Shown here: one piece after another, positions 36,800 through 49,110 of the stretch
Layout of the letters: each line of letters begins with the position of its first letter
Numbering within the stretch: the stretch's first letter is position 1
NCBI GenBank assembly: GCA_008921705.1
Contig: VFFE01007669.1
Coordinates: 7,537,336-7,601,335 of the forward strand
DNA: 64,000 nt
DNA from: Burhinus oedicnemus
Taxonomy: Eukaryota > Chordata > Aves > Charadriiformes > Burhinidae
Direction: 5' to 3'
Translations under genes and position numbers: made by a program
The notes under the pieces: model-generated
The model's input: only the letters and a program-made list of their open reading frames with translations
Databases searched by the model: none
What the model was told of the DNA's origin: nothing

Positions 36800-37197
36800 A
36801 ATTATAAAAAAGCATGGTTTTAGGAAGTGAATTGGTGTAATGCCATGGGCTGGCCCCTTGTTTTCAGCCCTGCCCCTTCCCACCAGGCAGAAGTTCAGAC
36901 CCTGCCTGCAGCTGCCGAGCATCCCTTGAACATGAGCAACCTGAGACCCCTGAAACCTAAAAACATCCCCTGGAGCCTCCCCTGTGCTGGGCTGGAGTCA
37001 GACATGGCTCAGGGACATGCTGGGGTGGGACACGGGTTGGGAGGCTGGGAGGTTGGGAGCAGTCAAGCACATGTCAGTGCTTAGACACCTCCGTAACCTC
37101 CATGCGTCTCCAGGCTCAGCCGTACAGAGGGCTGCAAAGGCAATTAAAAATATTTCAGCTCTTTACTGCACTTCTGAAATGCAGTGCAGGCTCTCAT
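36800..37197 (+). repeat. First copy of a 398-bp segment duplicated across the assembly gap
   Basis: This segment begins with 'aattataaaaaagcatgg' and ends with 'caggctctcat' directly against the N run. The same 398 bases recur after the gap with an offset of 418 (398 plus 20 N) and, as far as I can read, without a mismatch. It contains an 85-codon and a second overlapping frame that both recur in the second copy. Neither is recognisable as a protein. Confidence 0.95.
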
Positions 37198-37217
37198 NNN
37201 NNNNNNNNNNNNNNNNN
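37198..37217. other. Assembly gap (20 N)
   Basis: Exactly 20 N. Because the sequences on both sides overlap by 398 identical bases, the true gap is probably negative: two contig ends that should have been merged. Some assemblers write a fixed 20 N when the estimated gap is zero or negative. Confidence 0.98.
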
Positions 37218-37615
37218 AATTATAAAAAAGCATGGTTTTAGGAAGTGAATTGGTGTAATGCCATGGGCTGGCCCCTTGTTTTCAGCCCTGCCCCTTCCCA
37301 CCAGGCAGAAGTTCAGACCCTGCCTGCAGCTGCCGAGCATCCCTTGAACATGAGCAACCTGAGACCCCTGAAACCTAAAAACATCCCCTGGAGCCTCCCC
37401 TGTGCTGGGCTGGAGTCAGACATGGCTCAGGGACATGCTGGGGTGGGACACGGGTTGGGAGGCTGGGAGGTTGGGAGCAGTCAAGCACATGTCAGTGCTT
37501 AGACACCTCCGTAACCTCCATGCGTCTCCAGGCTCAGCCGTACAGAGGGCTGCAAAGGCAATTAAAAATATTTCAGCTCTTTACTGCACTTCTGAAATGC
37601 AGTGCAGGCTCTCAT
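37218..37615 (+). repeat. Second copy of the 398-bp segment
   Basis: Identical to 36800-37197 as read, then continuing into unique sequence ('ttcaacttttcctac') at 37616. The first copy alone joins to the (AGAAG)n side and the second alone to the downstream side, which is the pattern of overlapping contig ends and not of a tandem duplication in the organism. Confidence 0.95.
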
Positions 37616-38944
37616 TTCAACTTTTCCTACACCTTGCTGTATTAACAGTCTGAACCCAACAAATAATCCAAGCCTACCACACACAGACTACGCTTCAGCT
37701 AGGCTGATAAGGCAAATCTAAAACACATTCGATAAGCATTACATTTTTATAGGCCTCACATTTTTCTCCAGTTTTAAGCTCATAATTAGACTGTGTAAAC
37801 ATAAAATGAGGTGTCTGAACTCACAGGACGTTATACATCACCGGGAATATGGCCCTATTTATATTTGGCCATATGTACACACAAAAATCAGCGTAATACT
37901 ACACAGTGCTACTTTTAAAAATCCTGTAGGTGAAGAATGTTTCTGAAATATGTGCTGCATATAGAATATACCTACATTCTATAGCAATATATCTATACAG
38001 AATGACCTGATACTGGTTGAAATTAAAGGGTTGCACTGTAAACAAAGGTAGATCGGTTGATCAGAGTAGCTTCTTCTTGCATTTTATCTGTTCTGAATAT
38101 AGGAATTCATTCACAGCATGGCTGTATACATATGCACAGTCCTTACGTGACAAATTAAAAAGGGGCGCATAATAAGCTTAAGTCATCATAAATCATATAA
38201 TAAACATCTGAATTAGAAAATTTAATAAACAATATGTTTCCCCAACAACTTCATCCCCTTCCATTAAATCCATATCCCCCTAGGACTTGTTCTAATATTC
38301 TCAATTCCTAAGTACACATCATCTATTAAAAGGGGGGGAAAAAAAAAAAAAAAGCACAACTCACCCTGCCAGGATACATTTCTTCCTTTCACTTTTTGCT
38401 CTGACATTTTCTCTTCTGTGGTCAGAATTCAGCCTCCAGCCCATAGCTATTTTGGATGGAAAATGGTTCCCTGCTCCATGAAAACTTTCTTCGTTTTCAG
38501 AATGTTTCTAATCTACATCAGCAAAAAAGCAAGCGAATGGGTGACTAGGATAGTCACAGGGAAAAACCTCCTCGTAGACGGGTCCTGTGTCTTCTTGAGG
38601 CCAACAATGTAGATTCAACATTTCTTGCATCCTATATGAACACCTTATGCACTGAATTTTTGGCCAGCGAAACAGGTTGAGAGTTTCCTTTGGCATGAGC
38701 AGAAACTCCAGCCTAAGCCCAACAAGCTTCTCTTATAATAACCAATGCATATAATGCAAAAAGAAGTTACTTCTTCTGCAAATAGCTTTGTTGCAGCAAG
38801 CTCTGTCTTTGTTAGAAAGAAACCTTTCCCTAGCTTACAGTTTTCTTGTACATGTTTCCCAGTAAATTTTCCTTTCGAAAGAAAATGAATGTTTCTTTAA
38901 TATAGAGAACACGCTGGGATTTAGACCATCTTCTTCACAGCACT
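37616..38944. other. Unique AT-rich non-coding sequence
   Basis: No gene recognised. The 37690-38330 part is AT-rich and repeat-free and may be a conserved element ('gggaatatggccctatttat'). A G/A run lies at 38330-38354. Confidence 0.45.
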
Positions 38945-39060
38945 GCAATGTGACTTTGGACAAATCACTTCTAATCCCACGTTGCCTAGGTGTCAGAATT
39001 GATCTTATTTAACAGTTTTGATAATTAATTTGACAGAGAATACTAGTATACCAATTACAT
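38945..39060 (+). repeat. MIR/CORE-type SINE relic
   Basis: 'gcaatgtgactttggacaaa' followed by 'tcacttctaatcccacgttg' and 'cctaggtgtcag' matches the MIR words gctgtgtgaccttgggcaaa, tcacttaacctccctgtg and cctcagtttc in order. The 3' half is weak. Diverged and inactive. Confidence 0.5.
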
Positions 39061-41134
39061 TTTTTTCATGACATGAATTGGGAAGGCTTTGCCAACCCAA
39101 AGGATCACCAGACTACAGGTAAATTAAATGATCTGGGAACTGCAATGACAGAAGCAGGATAACATTTAGTAATACAAAACTGCAAGTTGAGGAATTTAGG
39201 GGCGAATAATCAGTATTTTTGCTGACAGCTCGAACTTACTGCTTGGAAATGGAAGAGGAAGGCAAAGATTTCGCAATATGGTGACTATAAGCCCCATACA
39301 AAGCACCCATGAACACAAACGGTAGGTACATCTTAGGACAGGGAAGGAGTAATGTCGTCATTAGAAACAGGAAAATATTCATACTGTTGTACAAGCCCAT
39401 GCTAGCACCATGCTGGGTGACCTAGTGCTTGAGATTGTTTACACCCAGGAGGAAAATTCTTCAATATATGGAAAAGGGATACTGAGGCAAAAGTCCAACC
39501 TCTCTTAAGTGATGAGAATGACAAAAAAGCATTTATTTAGCCCAGTAAAATGAATGAAGGCTGGGGTTAAAACTACTTTGAATCACCAGACAACGTTGAT
39601 GCAAATATGAACAGGCATTCACTGGTTACAGATAAATTCAGACTATTAGAAGAATATATCTAAATGAATCTTCAGGCAGGAGAGAGGTTCTCCCATAGTA
39701 GGCAAACAAATGACCTGACTTTAAATTAGAGTTTGGTCACTTTATGAACGCAATTCCATCGTATGCTTGCCTGGAAAAGCTGAGGACTGAATTTGATAGC
39801 CCATGCTGTCACTTCAAATATGATGTGTGTTTCTGGTCTATTCAATGGCATTGGAGCCGAAAGCCTGACATCCTTAGAGCTGCTTGAAAATCCCAGGCAG
39901 GAACAAAAGATGGGGCTGCAGGAGTTGAGTGTATTGGTTTTATTAGCACTTGTCTGAATTGGATCTGTCACCCAGGAGAGACATCTACATTCCATATGTA
40001 TCCTCATAAAGTGCTATTATAGCACTTCACATCTCTATAAATACAGATACATCATAGATGTTAGGTACATGCACCCATATACATTACAGGTATGCATGTG
40101 CTCACTATACAAGAATGGACTTTGAAATGATGTATGTTTGAGATTCATAAAGTTATTATCACATTAAACAATAATCATGTGCGTAGAGGAACATGTTTCT
40201 CTATTCCCACTAGTTCTAAATACAGGTTACAGTGTCCCTCCATTTTGCTACTCAGCCGAACAGCATAGAGAAACCAGGATGTCGAACTAATTTTTCTTAT
40301 ACTAAAACCTTCCATCTTTTGCAACTAACTCATCTGATTTCCATGATCATAAAGAACTGTATAATATTAAATTATAACAACAGCAATCAAAGGCATGGGG
40401 AGCAAGAGGATTCTCAATTGCAGCCCGTGCATCACTCAATATCACCACAGAAGAAGAGATTGAAAAGCACATCAATTCACATAACTTCCTCCCCATGCCC
40501 ATTGTCTTTTTCAGTTCCTAATGATGCTGAAGTGTCTCCATGATTAAAATTTAAAGGTTTCCCAGTAACCAAGTAATTTGCCCAAAACTCCTTATCTAGC
40601 ACTCACCACGAAGACTCTGATTTTAATATACCATTAATCAAGCTCCAGCCAAGTTTACTACTGATACTTTCAATTACAGAGGAACTAACTTCATTCTTCT
40701 CAGTGTGTCAGTGAGAGACCACTTCCTTGATTAGCCAGAGACCCTAAAAACAGATGGATAACAGGGCTGGGTTTGATGCACTTTACTGAAGGAACTACTT
40801 GTTGCGAATTATAAATCAGTAAACAGAATCGGATCTCTCTGCTGCAGGATATCCTACAGCCAAATTTTTAGCCATACGTATCCTATTGTAATAAAAAACA
40901 TTAACAGATTTCAAGTTTTACAGGGTAATAATAATATGCGATTTGATTAAATGTAAATTAATGCAATGGTGAATCTGACAGGCAAGTTCTAAATATCAGC
41001 ATATTTCACAACACAAACATTTACACAAATGCGCATGATGCGTGCTTAATTTGAGCATATGAATAGATCCACAATCTTCAATAGGACATCTCAGGCTCTA
41101 AGTGATGCACGTGCATAAGTGATTGCAGGATCAG
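39061..41134. other. Unique non-coding sequence
   Basis: No gene recognised. The phrase 'gggatactgaggcaaaagtc' near 39477 and 'accaagtaatttgcccaaaa' near 40568 resemble antisense MIR words, but in isolation. A 93-codon minus frame (39726-40007) and a 103-codon plus frame (40232-40543) have no recognisable features. The left edge of the gypsy relic may reach into 41090-41134. Confidence 0.45.
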
Positions 41135-41470
41135 TTATCAGAAAATGATCCCCGGTACAATTTATAAGAATTCCAACAGATTGCAAATAGCTATGATTTG
41201 TCACACAACATCTGGTCTCTTCTCTCCGCAATCAAATGGACAAATGGAAATAACAATACAGACTGTGAAATCGCAGCTTGTAAAGAACAATTAGAGGGAA
41301 AAGGACCCATACCTTACCCTGCCAGAGTGATGGAATTTGCACAGGACTGTCTGGCTCAACTAACAAAGAGTCAGCATTTGTTTGAGCTTGAGTGTGATTT
41401 CCACAAAACAAGGATTTAATGCTGAAGTTACTCTCCCAGCTACAGCCAACGCTTCAGGAAAGCCTCTGGC
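41135..41470 (+). pseudogene. Ty3/gypsy-type LTR retrotransposon integrase fragment, decayed
   Basis: On the plus strand, frame by frame, I see the second catalytic-core block of a retroelement integrase. 'ENDPRYN' (41141-41161) corresponds to the family's DNGPQY motif with the catalytic Asp. After an in-frame stop comes 'EFQQIANSYDL' (41168-41200; family EFxxFAxxxGxxH). After a +1 frameshift come 'HTTSG' and 'SPQSNGQMEITIQTVK' (41202-41216 and 41223-41270; family HxTSSPxxPQSNGQAER, with the catalytic Glu). Then come 'DPYLTLPE' and a weak match to the downstream GRR-LP segment ('LPATAN' near 41435). At least three further stop codons are present. In the element the integrase inserts the cDNA into host DNA; this fragment cannot do so. 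No LTR, reverse transcriptase or gag is recognisable nearby. SPQSNGQ with TVK spacing favours Ty3/gypsy over vertebrate retroviruses. Confidence 0.75.
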
Positions 41471-41479
41471 AAACCGGGA

Positions 41480-44400
41480 CTGGAGGTCCTGTTCGCGCCC
41501 CAGCAAGCCCCAGGAGCTTTACCTCTTCTGCAGGACCGACCTGGTGCGTGGCAGCAGTGACAGCGCGCCTTCATCATGTTGAGATGGGTGAGGAGGAGAA
41601 GTGGCTAGACAAAAGTGTGAGGCTTTACTTAAATATGTCAGTAAGATCATTCCAATGCACTTGGTTCTGAATGCAACGGGCCATTAGGACAATTTCTTTA
41701 TTTCTTCAACTAGAGAATGTTACAGCACTTCCAGTTACACTGCAAAATTGCAAGAACTGTCTTAACGGTGAAATCGAAGGGACAGGTAAAAATTAACTTG
41801 GCTGTGATGCCACAATCATCATAAAAGCCACCTGACAGTAACGCTTCGGAATTTCCATCACAAAGCTCAGATTTACACAATACAACTTAAACAAAAAGGA
41901 TATATACAATTTTTGAGGAAAAAAAAAAATAAGAGAGTACATACTCTACAATAACAACAAATGAGAGAGATTTTCATTCACAGCATTACTCAAAGTCTCC
42001 AGGTGGTGCCGTTTGCTGGTGAGCTTGATTATCTGGCTTATCTGGCTAAACATGAGTTCGATATTTAAGAAAAGAGCAATAACACAATTCTTTGAAACAT
42101 CTGAGTTTACTGTCATTCAAACCTAGCCTTCACATATGGGTTGGCATTCTGAGTCTTAGTTAAATAAAAGTTTTATGTCACACCCATGTTGTGAGGTACC
42201 TGAAGACAAACCCTGAAGACAAAGCATCTCTTTAGGTCAAGGCTGCAGTGTCCACGTGGAAGCTGGTGTTACTAAGAGGAGAGACATTTGGCTAAGAAAA
42301 CAGGCTTCCTTTCGAATGATGTCCAAAGAAACTGAAGATTTTGGTGTTTTTTCAGAGGATGAGCAGATCTGCTCCTTTGGAGTGCCCAACCTCACCATGG
42401 ACCTCCACTCAAAGGAAACCCATCACAGCTTTGCAAGCAACGAAGACAACACAACATTTAGACAAGAAACTTAACTTTTTTTGGTATTCATCCAAAACAA
42501 AGTTCCCAAGTTTCTACTGCACGCTCTTCTTTAGATTTTTTTTCTCCAACAATAACAGTGTAAAGTGGAATAGATAAGGCACACAACACACAAAAAAATC
42601 ACTGCGATTTTTCCTGAAGTTGTACTTTATCCCAAACATAGTAATACCTTTTTGTAAGATTTACAATGTTAACCAATTCTTTTCTGTCAACTAGCAATTT
42701 TTTGGCAGATCCCTTTTGCATGATTCATGAAGGACCAGTAAAAGGCTAATTGTTCAAATTAATTTGCGTAAATGACTAAGCAAGAGATAACAAAATTACA
42801 TCTGCACTTGTTTGGCAAAGATTCAATAGCAGCGGCCCTGTACTGCCAGCTGCTTCCAGACAACACTCTTGCAGAAATTAAAAGCTACAAATATTAATTA
42901 ATACACTTTTTTGGTACGTTAATTTGCACTGAAAGGTTCCGGAGTACAAAACTGCTGAGAAGATGAACCATGATAATTAGAATTAATGGGATGGATGCAT
43001 GTTTTTTGCAGCTGAAGTTTTAAAAACCCATGAATGGAACTGGGAACTTGGAACTGACATTCTCATAAATCTCTATGATAATGCCGCTATTAGTATTAGA
43101 AGGATTAAGTACTGTGGCTCCAGCATTATCCATCACATGACATGTTGTATCCCATCTGTCACTGCAGCAGCTAAGACATGATAGCTGTCCTTGAGGAAGC
43201 CGTATGAAAAGCTTTGGGAATTCAAGGAATTGTGGTGCTGAGTGTCGGGCTACAAAATGAATAGCGCAAACCTCTGACTCTCAAACAGAAATAATGGCCG
43301 GTGCTCTGTACTTGTCAGCTTAGTGCTTTAACAAATACTCCGACTATGGTATCTGTATTTAAGTTAAGTTAAGCAGTCTGAATTATAGATAAATCAGGCA
43401 GGGAAAAAGAACAGTCAAATGTCACAGATTTTTATCTTTAACTCATTTCTGTCTTTGTAGGTTGGATGTCTCTGGAACTGTTTCTACTGATGTTCACCCC
43501 ATTAATTTTGCATATTTTAGGGCAGCGAGCACCCCTGGAGCACTACTCAGTGCGTTGAAATAACAATGAATTTTTACATGAAATCACTAATGAGACCATT
43601 TACCTACTTCACAAGGTTATCTGCACATTATCATGATGCAAATCCCGTTCTACATGGAAATGCTGTGGTGAGAAAATGAAATTTTAGATGCATTCTATCT
43701 TGAAACTTTGCCTGTCAAATTAACTTTAAATTTTGTCTTAGAGCTTTCCAGACTTTTGAAAAATTATTGCATTTTTACATTATACAAATACTTTCTGGGG
43801 ACACGGATGCAGCAAGTCTATGCTACCTATTTTGCTCACTAATTTTTCAGTGCTAAGAAAAGTCATAGAAAAGGAACTTTGAAGATGTCAAAGGTAAGAA
43901 ATTCTTCAATAGCACTTTTGCTTCTATTTTTAATAATACCTGTGTACAGAAATAATGTAATCGGTGCGAAAGGCTGAACCAGAAGGCAGGTCTAAGAAAG
44001 ACCAGCTGGTGGAGCAGCAGCAGAGACTGCCTTGGGAAGGAGCAGCTTCCTTACCCTGTTCACGTAAAAAAAGCCACACCAGGGTGTTCAAAGCTGGCCG
44101 AAGCAGGCAAAACCCCCCCAAAACCAAGCCTGCACTAAGTGATATACGCTAGAGAGTACGCTGCCAGGCTCCATCCGGAATGTATTGCCCCTGGGTAGAT
44201 TGGTCGAAAAAAAAAATCAAATTTATGCTTTCAAAACTTCTCAGACTCCCAGAATGTTACTTTACCCGCCGAGGCTGACCATGAAACCCTCTGTCCTTTT
44301 ACGGGACAATCACAGCTGGATTCAAGCCATTCAGCTAAAGATTTTGCAGAATAACAATATTTAATTTTATTTCTAGAAAAGTTTGTAAAATAATGCCAGC

Positions 44401-45285
44401 AAAAGGCAGATGATCGGCAACGTAATTTTATCCCTGTTTTCTAGCATGCCATTTTCACAGGCTACCCATGTTATTATTCCTTTACTCTGAACTATTGGAT
44501 CATTTTCCTCTCCTACAATAAGTCTGCTTCTACTCAGCTTTTATTCATCTGCGTGAGCTTAAAAAAAAAACCAAACAACTTGTTATGTCCCATCTCTGAT
44601 GACATCATTGAACAAAATAAAAAATTCTTCTTGACCCTGATCCTCAGCATCTGGGTTGTTAATATTGTGCAGTCAGACGGCTCACAATCTCACAGCCCAC
44701 AAAGTCAACGCAAATCTTCCCGTCTCTGGGCACCGGCTCAAGCCCAGAGCACAGCAGCGAGGTGCTCCTTTCTTGCTCCCCAAACACAGATTTTCAGCGC
44801 CTCATCCCGCAGAAAAGCCTGAAAATCACGAGGCATAAGCACCTTTTAGAGCTTAGCTGTATAATAATAATAAAAATACATTATAATTTATTAATTATTG
44901 CGAATTACAGAGTATGTAAATACTTTTTCCTCACCGATGACGTTTGATTTACAGTCCAAATCGTTCACCCATGTGGGTAGCAACCACCGAACCTCAGAAA
45001 TTAATATCTTTCTGTGCTCTGAAGAGGCAAGTGTCTACCCCTACGCAGAGATGTGAGACAAAAGGTCTCTGTTGGCATACAGCTGCCACGTGGAGTAAAC
45101 TATTCAAGGGGGTTTGAGTCAAGTAATATCAGCGATTAACGGGAAAACTGAAGAAGCTCGTGAACCACAACACAACAGATAACAGAAGAAAATAGGAGCA
45201 CGGCTAAAACAGAGCACAACACAAAATCAGTTCCTAACCACCTAAATTGTTAAATATAAAAGAAAATGCAGGGGGGAAATAAAAT
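41480..45285. other. Unique non-coding sequence
   Basis: No gene recognised over 3.8 kb. AT-rich, repeat-poor parts that could be conserved elements are about 42590-42920, 43240-43440 and 43560-43900. An A run is at 41920-41931. Open frames up to 89 codons are unremarkable. Confidence 0.45.
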
Positions 45286-45289
45286 CAAC

Positions 45290-45500
45290 AATATTTTGCA
45301 TTTCTGTAGTAGCTTCCACCCAGAAAATCCAAAGCACTTTACTGATGCTTCTCTAAAATCCCAGCAGGTTAACCATTGCTACTGCAGTTTTGCAGACTGG
45401 GAAAAGAAGCACAAAAGGGATAAATAACTTGCCCGGAGCACAGGGAAACCCAAAGGGAGGCAGTGTCCCTGCTGGGCTCCAGTGCTGCCCGGGATGCTGG
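45290..45500 (-). repeat. MIR/L2-type SINE relic, reverse orientation
   Basis: On the plus strand the words 'aaaatccaaagcactttact', 'cattgctactgcagttttgc', 'agactgggaaaagaagcaca' and 'ataaataacttgcccggagc' follow, in order, the reverse complement of a MIR element (..aaagcgcttta.., ccattttacagatgaggaaactgaggcacag, ttaagtaacttgcccaaggtc). The 3' part shared with L2 is present at the left end. Diverged, inactive. Confidence 0.55.
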
Positions 45501-45639
45501 TCTCAGCGCTGCTCCAGAACGTTCCTGGGGTGGCACCCACCGGGCAGGAATGACCTGGACACGGGTTTTTTCCTTCAAATTACAGCATGTGCGATTGGAG
45601 AGACTGCCAAAGATCACCCTGAGCAGTAAGTAGTTTGGT

Positions 45640-46060
45640 GCCCAGGGAATTTGTCTGAAATATAATTATCACCTCTACGCTGTCTCATTAAAGCCAAGAG
45701 TAATTGTGGTGACTATTTGATACCAGTTCTAATGTGGATTTTGCTCTCTTTCTCTCTGCCTTTAATTAGCGTACTGGGCCTGGTGAAACTTTGCAAAATA
45801 GCCATATGTTTTTGGCAAAAGTTTTGGCATTTTTCACAATGCTGTTTTTTCTGACTTGCATCTGCATCTTAAAATAAATTCCTGGCCATTTCTAATGCTA
45901 AAGTTCATACTGAGAGCAACTTGAAGATGAGGAGCTTAATTATTAATTAAATGAACTTCCTTTAGGCTGCAATAATAGGTTAGCATGACTAAAAAGAGTA
46001 CTTAGATTTGCATTTATGGGCCTTTACTGAAACCATTTTCTTCCCTTGAGACAGTCCTTT
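45640..46060. promoter_or_regulatory. Candidate conserved non-coding element
   Basis: About 400 bases with no repeats and the word structure typical of highly conserved vertebrate enhancers: 'gcctttaattagcgtactgg', 'ggcttaattattaattaaatg'-like homeobox clusters (45933-45950), and 'aaagccaagagtaattgtgg'. Composition-based inference, but one of the two best candidates in the window. Confidence 0.38.
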
Positions 46061-48399
46061 CTTTTTTCCATCTCATCAGTCTTATGTCCCAGTACAGGGC
46101 ATCAAAATTGTCACTATCAGTCTTAGTCCGCTTGATGCAGAAACTGCAAGTTTGTTAAAATGTCACAGAATGGTACTAATCTGTACGTTTGGTACAGCAA
46201 GAAGAAAGGCAATGTAGATCTTAAATACCAGACCGTCTGCGACTCAGGCAGTCCCCATCTTCTTCCAAGAGCACCCTTTACGCTGAAGTTCTCAGGAAGA
46301 CTTAGGGAATATTAGATGTTTCCAGAGATCTAATGGCAGACAGTAGGCAGCTGTCACCCAAAACTAGGGGAATTTGTACCACAGGGCAGGTAGGTCAGTG
46401 AAAACAGTATAGCTAACTACGCTCGCTCACATCCAGTGCCCGCAAACGCTCCTGAGATTCTGTACGGGTGGACGAACCAATTTTGTGGAAGAGGTTGATG
46501 GTTGATGGGTCTCTTCTTCTCAGCAGATTTCTCTGGACTTCCGGAACACAGGCACTAAGAACAGGACATCTTTATAAAATGCAAAAGCAGATTTAAAAAA
46601 TAACCTTATTGTGGACACTGTGGGTCTATATTTATTTTACATAGTTTAATGTCAAGAAAAATATTCTAACACACAAATTGAAAACTTCAGATCACCCCTG
46701 GCTAGCTGTGATAAAGAGCTTTACTCAGTGTTAGGCGTTGTCTCCCCAGCATTGCCCCTTACCAGATAGCAACTAACTCCTGAGTAACTTCTTTATTTGG
46801 GATCTTGGTACTTCCAGCCCGTAACTCTTGCAGATTGGCAAGAATAAAACATTTATTTCTGAGGCTTCCAAGCTGGACTTGTTTGGGATACTCTGCAACA
46901 CCTTTCTGTATGGGCTGGTTGCCTGTGTGATCACGTGTCTAAGTTCACTTTGACCACTAGAGAGGAGTCAAAACTGAAAAGAAGTTGTGTTCCAGCAAAA
47001 TAAAGTGTTAAATTCTTGATAATAAACAAAAGATTCATCAGACACATGGAAAAAAAAAAAACAGAAAAGAAAAGAAAAGAAAAAAATTAAATAAAACCCC
47101 ACAAAATTAGAATATCCTTGGTACCAATCTCATTTCATATCAGTCTCTTGACAACTCTTAGAAGCAGCTCCTGGTGGCAAAGGGATGGTGCTAACTCAAG
47201 ATTCAATTCAGATACGGGGAATTCAGACAAGGACAATAGGATCCATCTTGGAAGAGCTCATTTATACTCTTCCAATGGAAGACTTTCGTTGTGCTTTACC
47301 CTCGCCTGAAGAGGCTGGCCCCCACAAGAGCACGAATGGAGCACATGCAGGTTTGTTTGAAGAAAATTTCCCCACGCACGTGGCAGGGAACCCTCCCAGG
47401 GCTGGCTTGCTTTACTCACATCCTTTTATTTTCCCCTTAGGAAGTCCAATGAATTACAATATACTAACCTGCAAACACACACCATAGCCATGTTGCCCCC
47501 CGTTCCTGTCACGTTGCAGTGCCTGTTTTCTGTTGGTTTACCAGAGTTTCATGGAGAATCCCGGTGACTCTATAATATGCCCTGTTTGTTACCACTGTCC
47601 CTGAGCCACAGACTATAACTAAGAGCAGGGGCTACCTGCAGTATATAGCACACTGTTATACAAAGCATTTGCAAATACTTACAGAAAGTCTGGTTTTGGC
47701 ATCCAAGTGAAGCCCTGAGGATGGAATTTTTAAAGCGATAAGAGATAGTCTTTCATCACTTTTTAGTGCAAACTTCTCTGTATCTAACAGGTGGCTCTTA
47801 ATTTCCTCATCAATTATTTAAAAAAACCAACCCTACAACATCACCTAGCAATAAATGAGTGTTCAGGGTTAACGGAGTTAACCAGTGCTTTGCCCTTCAG
47901 TACTTGCATCCCTTCCACAACCATCATTTGCATGGGCATTTCTTCTTGTTTTATTTTCTTTTCCACATTTCCCCCTAAATGTCCCTGCTGTGCTTCGCAT
48001 ATTTTGGTTGTTACTGTCATGAAAACAGGAGCAAAAAAGTACCAGACCGGCAGCTGTAGAAAACGAAGTCCTCTGTTTCTGCACAGAACAGATGTAACGT
48101 GTGTATCAGAAGGGCTGCCTTGATCCGAGCAGCTTACGCTGCATCAGCCCGGTTCTGCAGGACCATGCCAGAGGGTGGTGAGGAAGAAATGATTTATATT
48201 TGTGCATCAGACATCCTAATTCCCTCATGCGCAGTTTCAATAGAAAGAGACACCAAGAGCTTTAGAAATGTGCGGCTAATTATACATCTCATCAAATGCT
48301 CAACACTTATACTCACGATGAGCACAAAGCACTTGTCTCCTCCGCCACCTATCCCCTTCCTGGGTTGTCCTTTTTAATGGTCTCTTATGTAAAGAGAGT
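46061..48399. other. Unique non-coding sequence with an A/G-rich tract
   Basis: No gene recognised. 47049-47092 is an A-rich (AAAAG)n-like tract. 46560-46700 is AT-rich and may be conserved. A 100-codon plus frame (47185-47487) and a 110-codon plus frame (47791-48123) have no recognisable features. Confidence 0.45.
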
Positions 48400-49110
48400 T
48401 GGCCGCTTAAATATTTGAAGTCTGCCAGTTTAAAAGATTTAAAGTATTTTAAAAATGCAGAATAGATTTTTTTTGTGCTCTTATCTTTCAAGAAAACCTT
48501 CACTGATACTTTTTTTTAATTAAAAAAATCCCTTTGGGCTATGAATGCCAAGTTTTAGCCCAGAGGGAATTTTTATTGCAGATATAAACCCCTGGAAATC
48601 AGAGTATGTATACATATACTACAGAGCCTGATAAACCCTTGACTGTGACACTGCTGCTGAGGGCTGCTATAATATCTGATGACAAACCTGACAGATTACT
48701 TCTGATGAGAATGTGGAACCCTTTTTGTTTTTAACTTGACCCTGAAGACATGTCATAACATTTGTAATATCTGCAATAAAGTGTCAGCTATACTGCTGTA
48801 AGACTGCTGGAGCTTGGAGTTAAGCATTCAGTTTAGTGCTCCTACAGCTTTCAATTTAAAATAAAAAAAGACTCTTAATTTCCTTTTGGACAGTCCAAAC
48901 CTAGTATAACTACACTAATTTGTCTTGGCAAATATGAAGCGGTAGTGGGGAACACGACTACTGGAAAAGAAATCCAGAGCAATAGACAAAACAGTATAAA
49001 ATAAACCTATCAATCGTCTCTACATAAATTCAAGATTTACAGTTCAGTAGAAATAATCTTAAGAAGGGATTGCAATAAAGCGAGTGTCAACGACCACCTC
49101 AGTAGCAGGG
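48400..49110. promoter_or_regulatory. Candidate conserved non-coding DNA
   Basis: AT-rich, repeat-free sequence, for example 'ctgctataatatctgatgac' at 48664 and 'cttgaccctgaagacatgtc' near 48735. No coding signal. Composition-based inference. Confidence 0.25.

Noticed and set aside
36482..36922. Leu/Phe/Ser-rich and Glu/Arg-rich proteins across 36.5-36.9 kb
   Set aside because: They are translations of the (AGAAG)n microsatellite on either strand.
36827..37653. Duplicated gene pair of 83-85 codons
   Set aside because: Both copies lie in the 398-bp segment repeated across the N gap, which is best explained as an assembly overlap; the translations have no recognisable features.
39477..40600. 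Further MIR copies at 39477 and 40568
   Set aside because: Only single words match; the flanks do not continue the consensus order.
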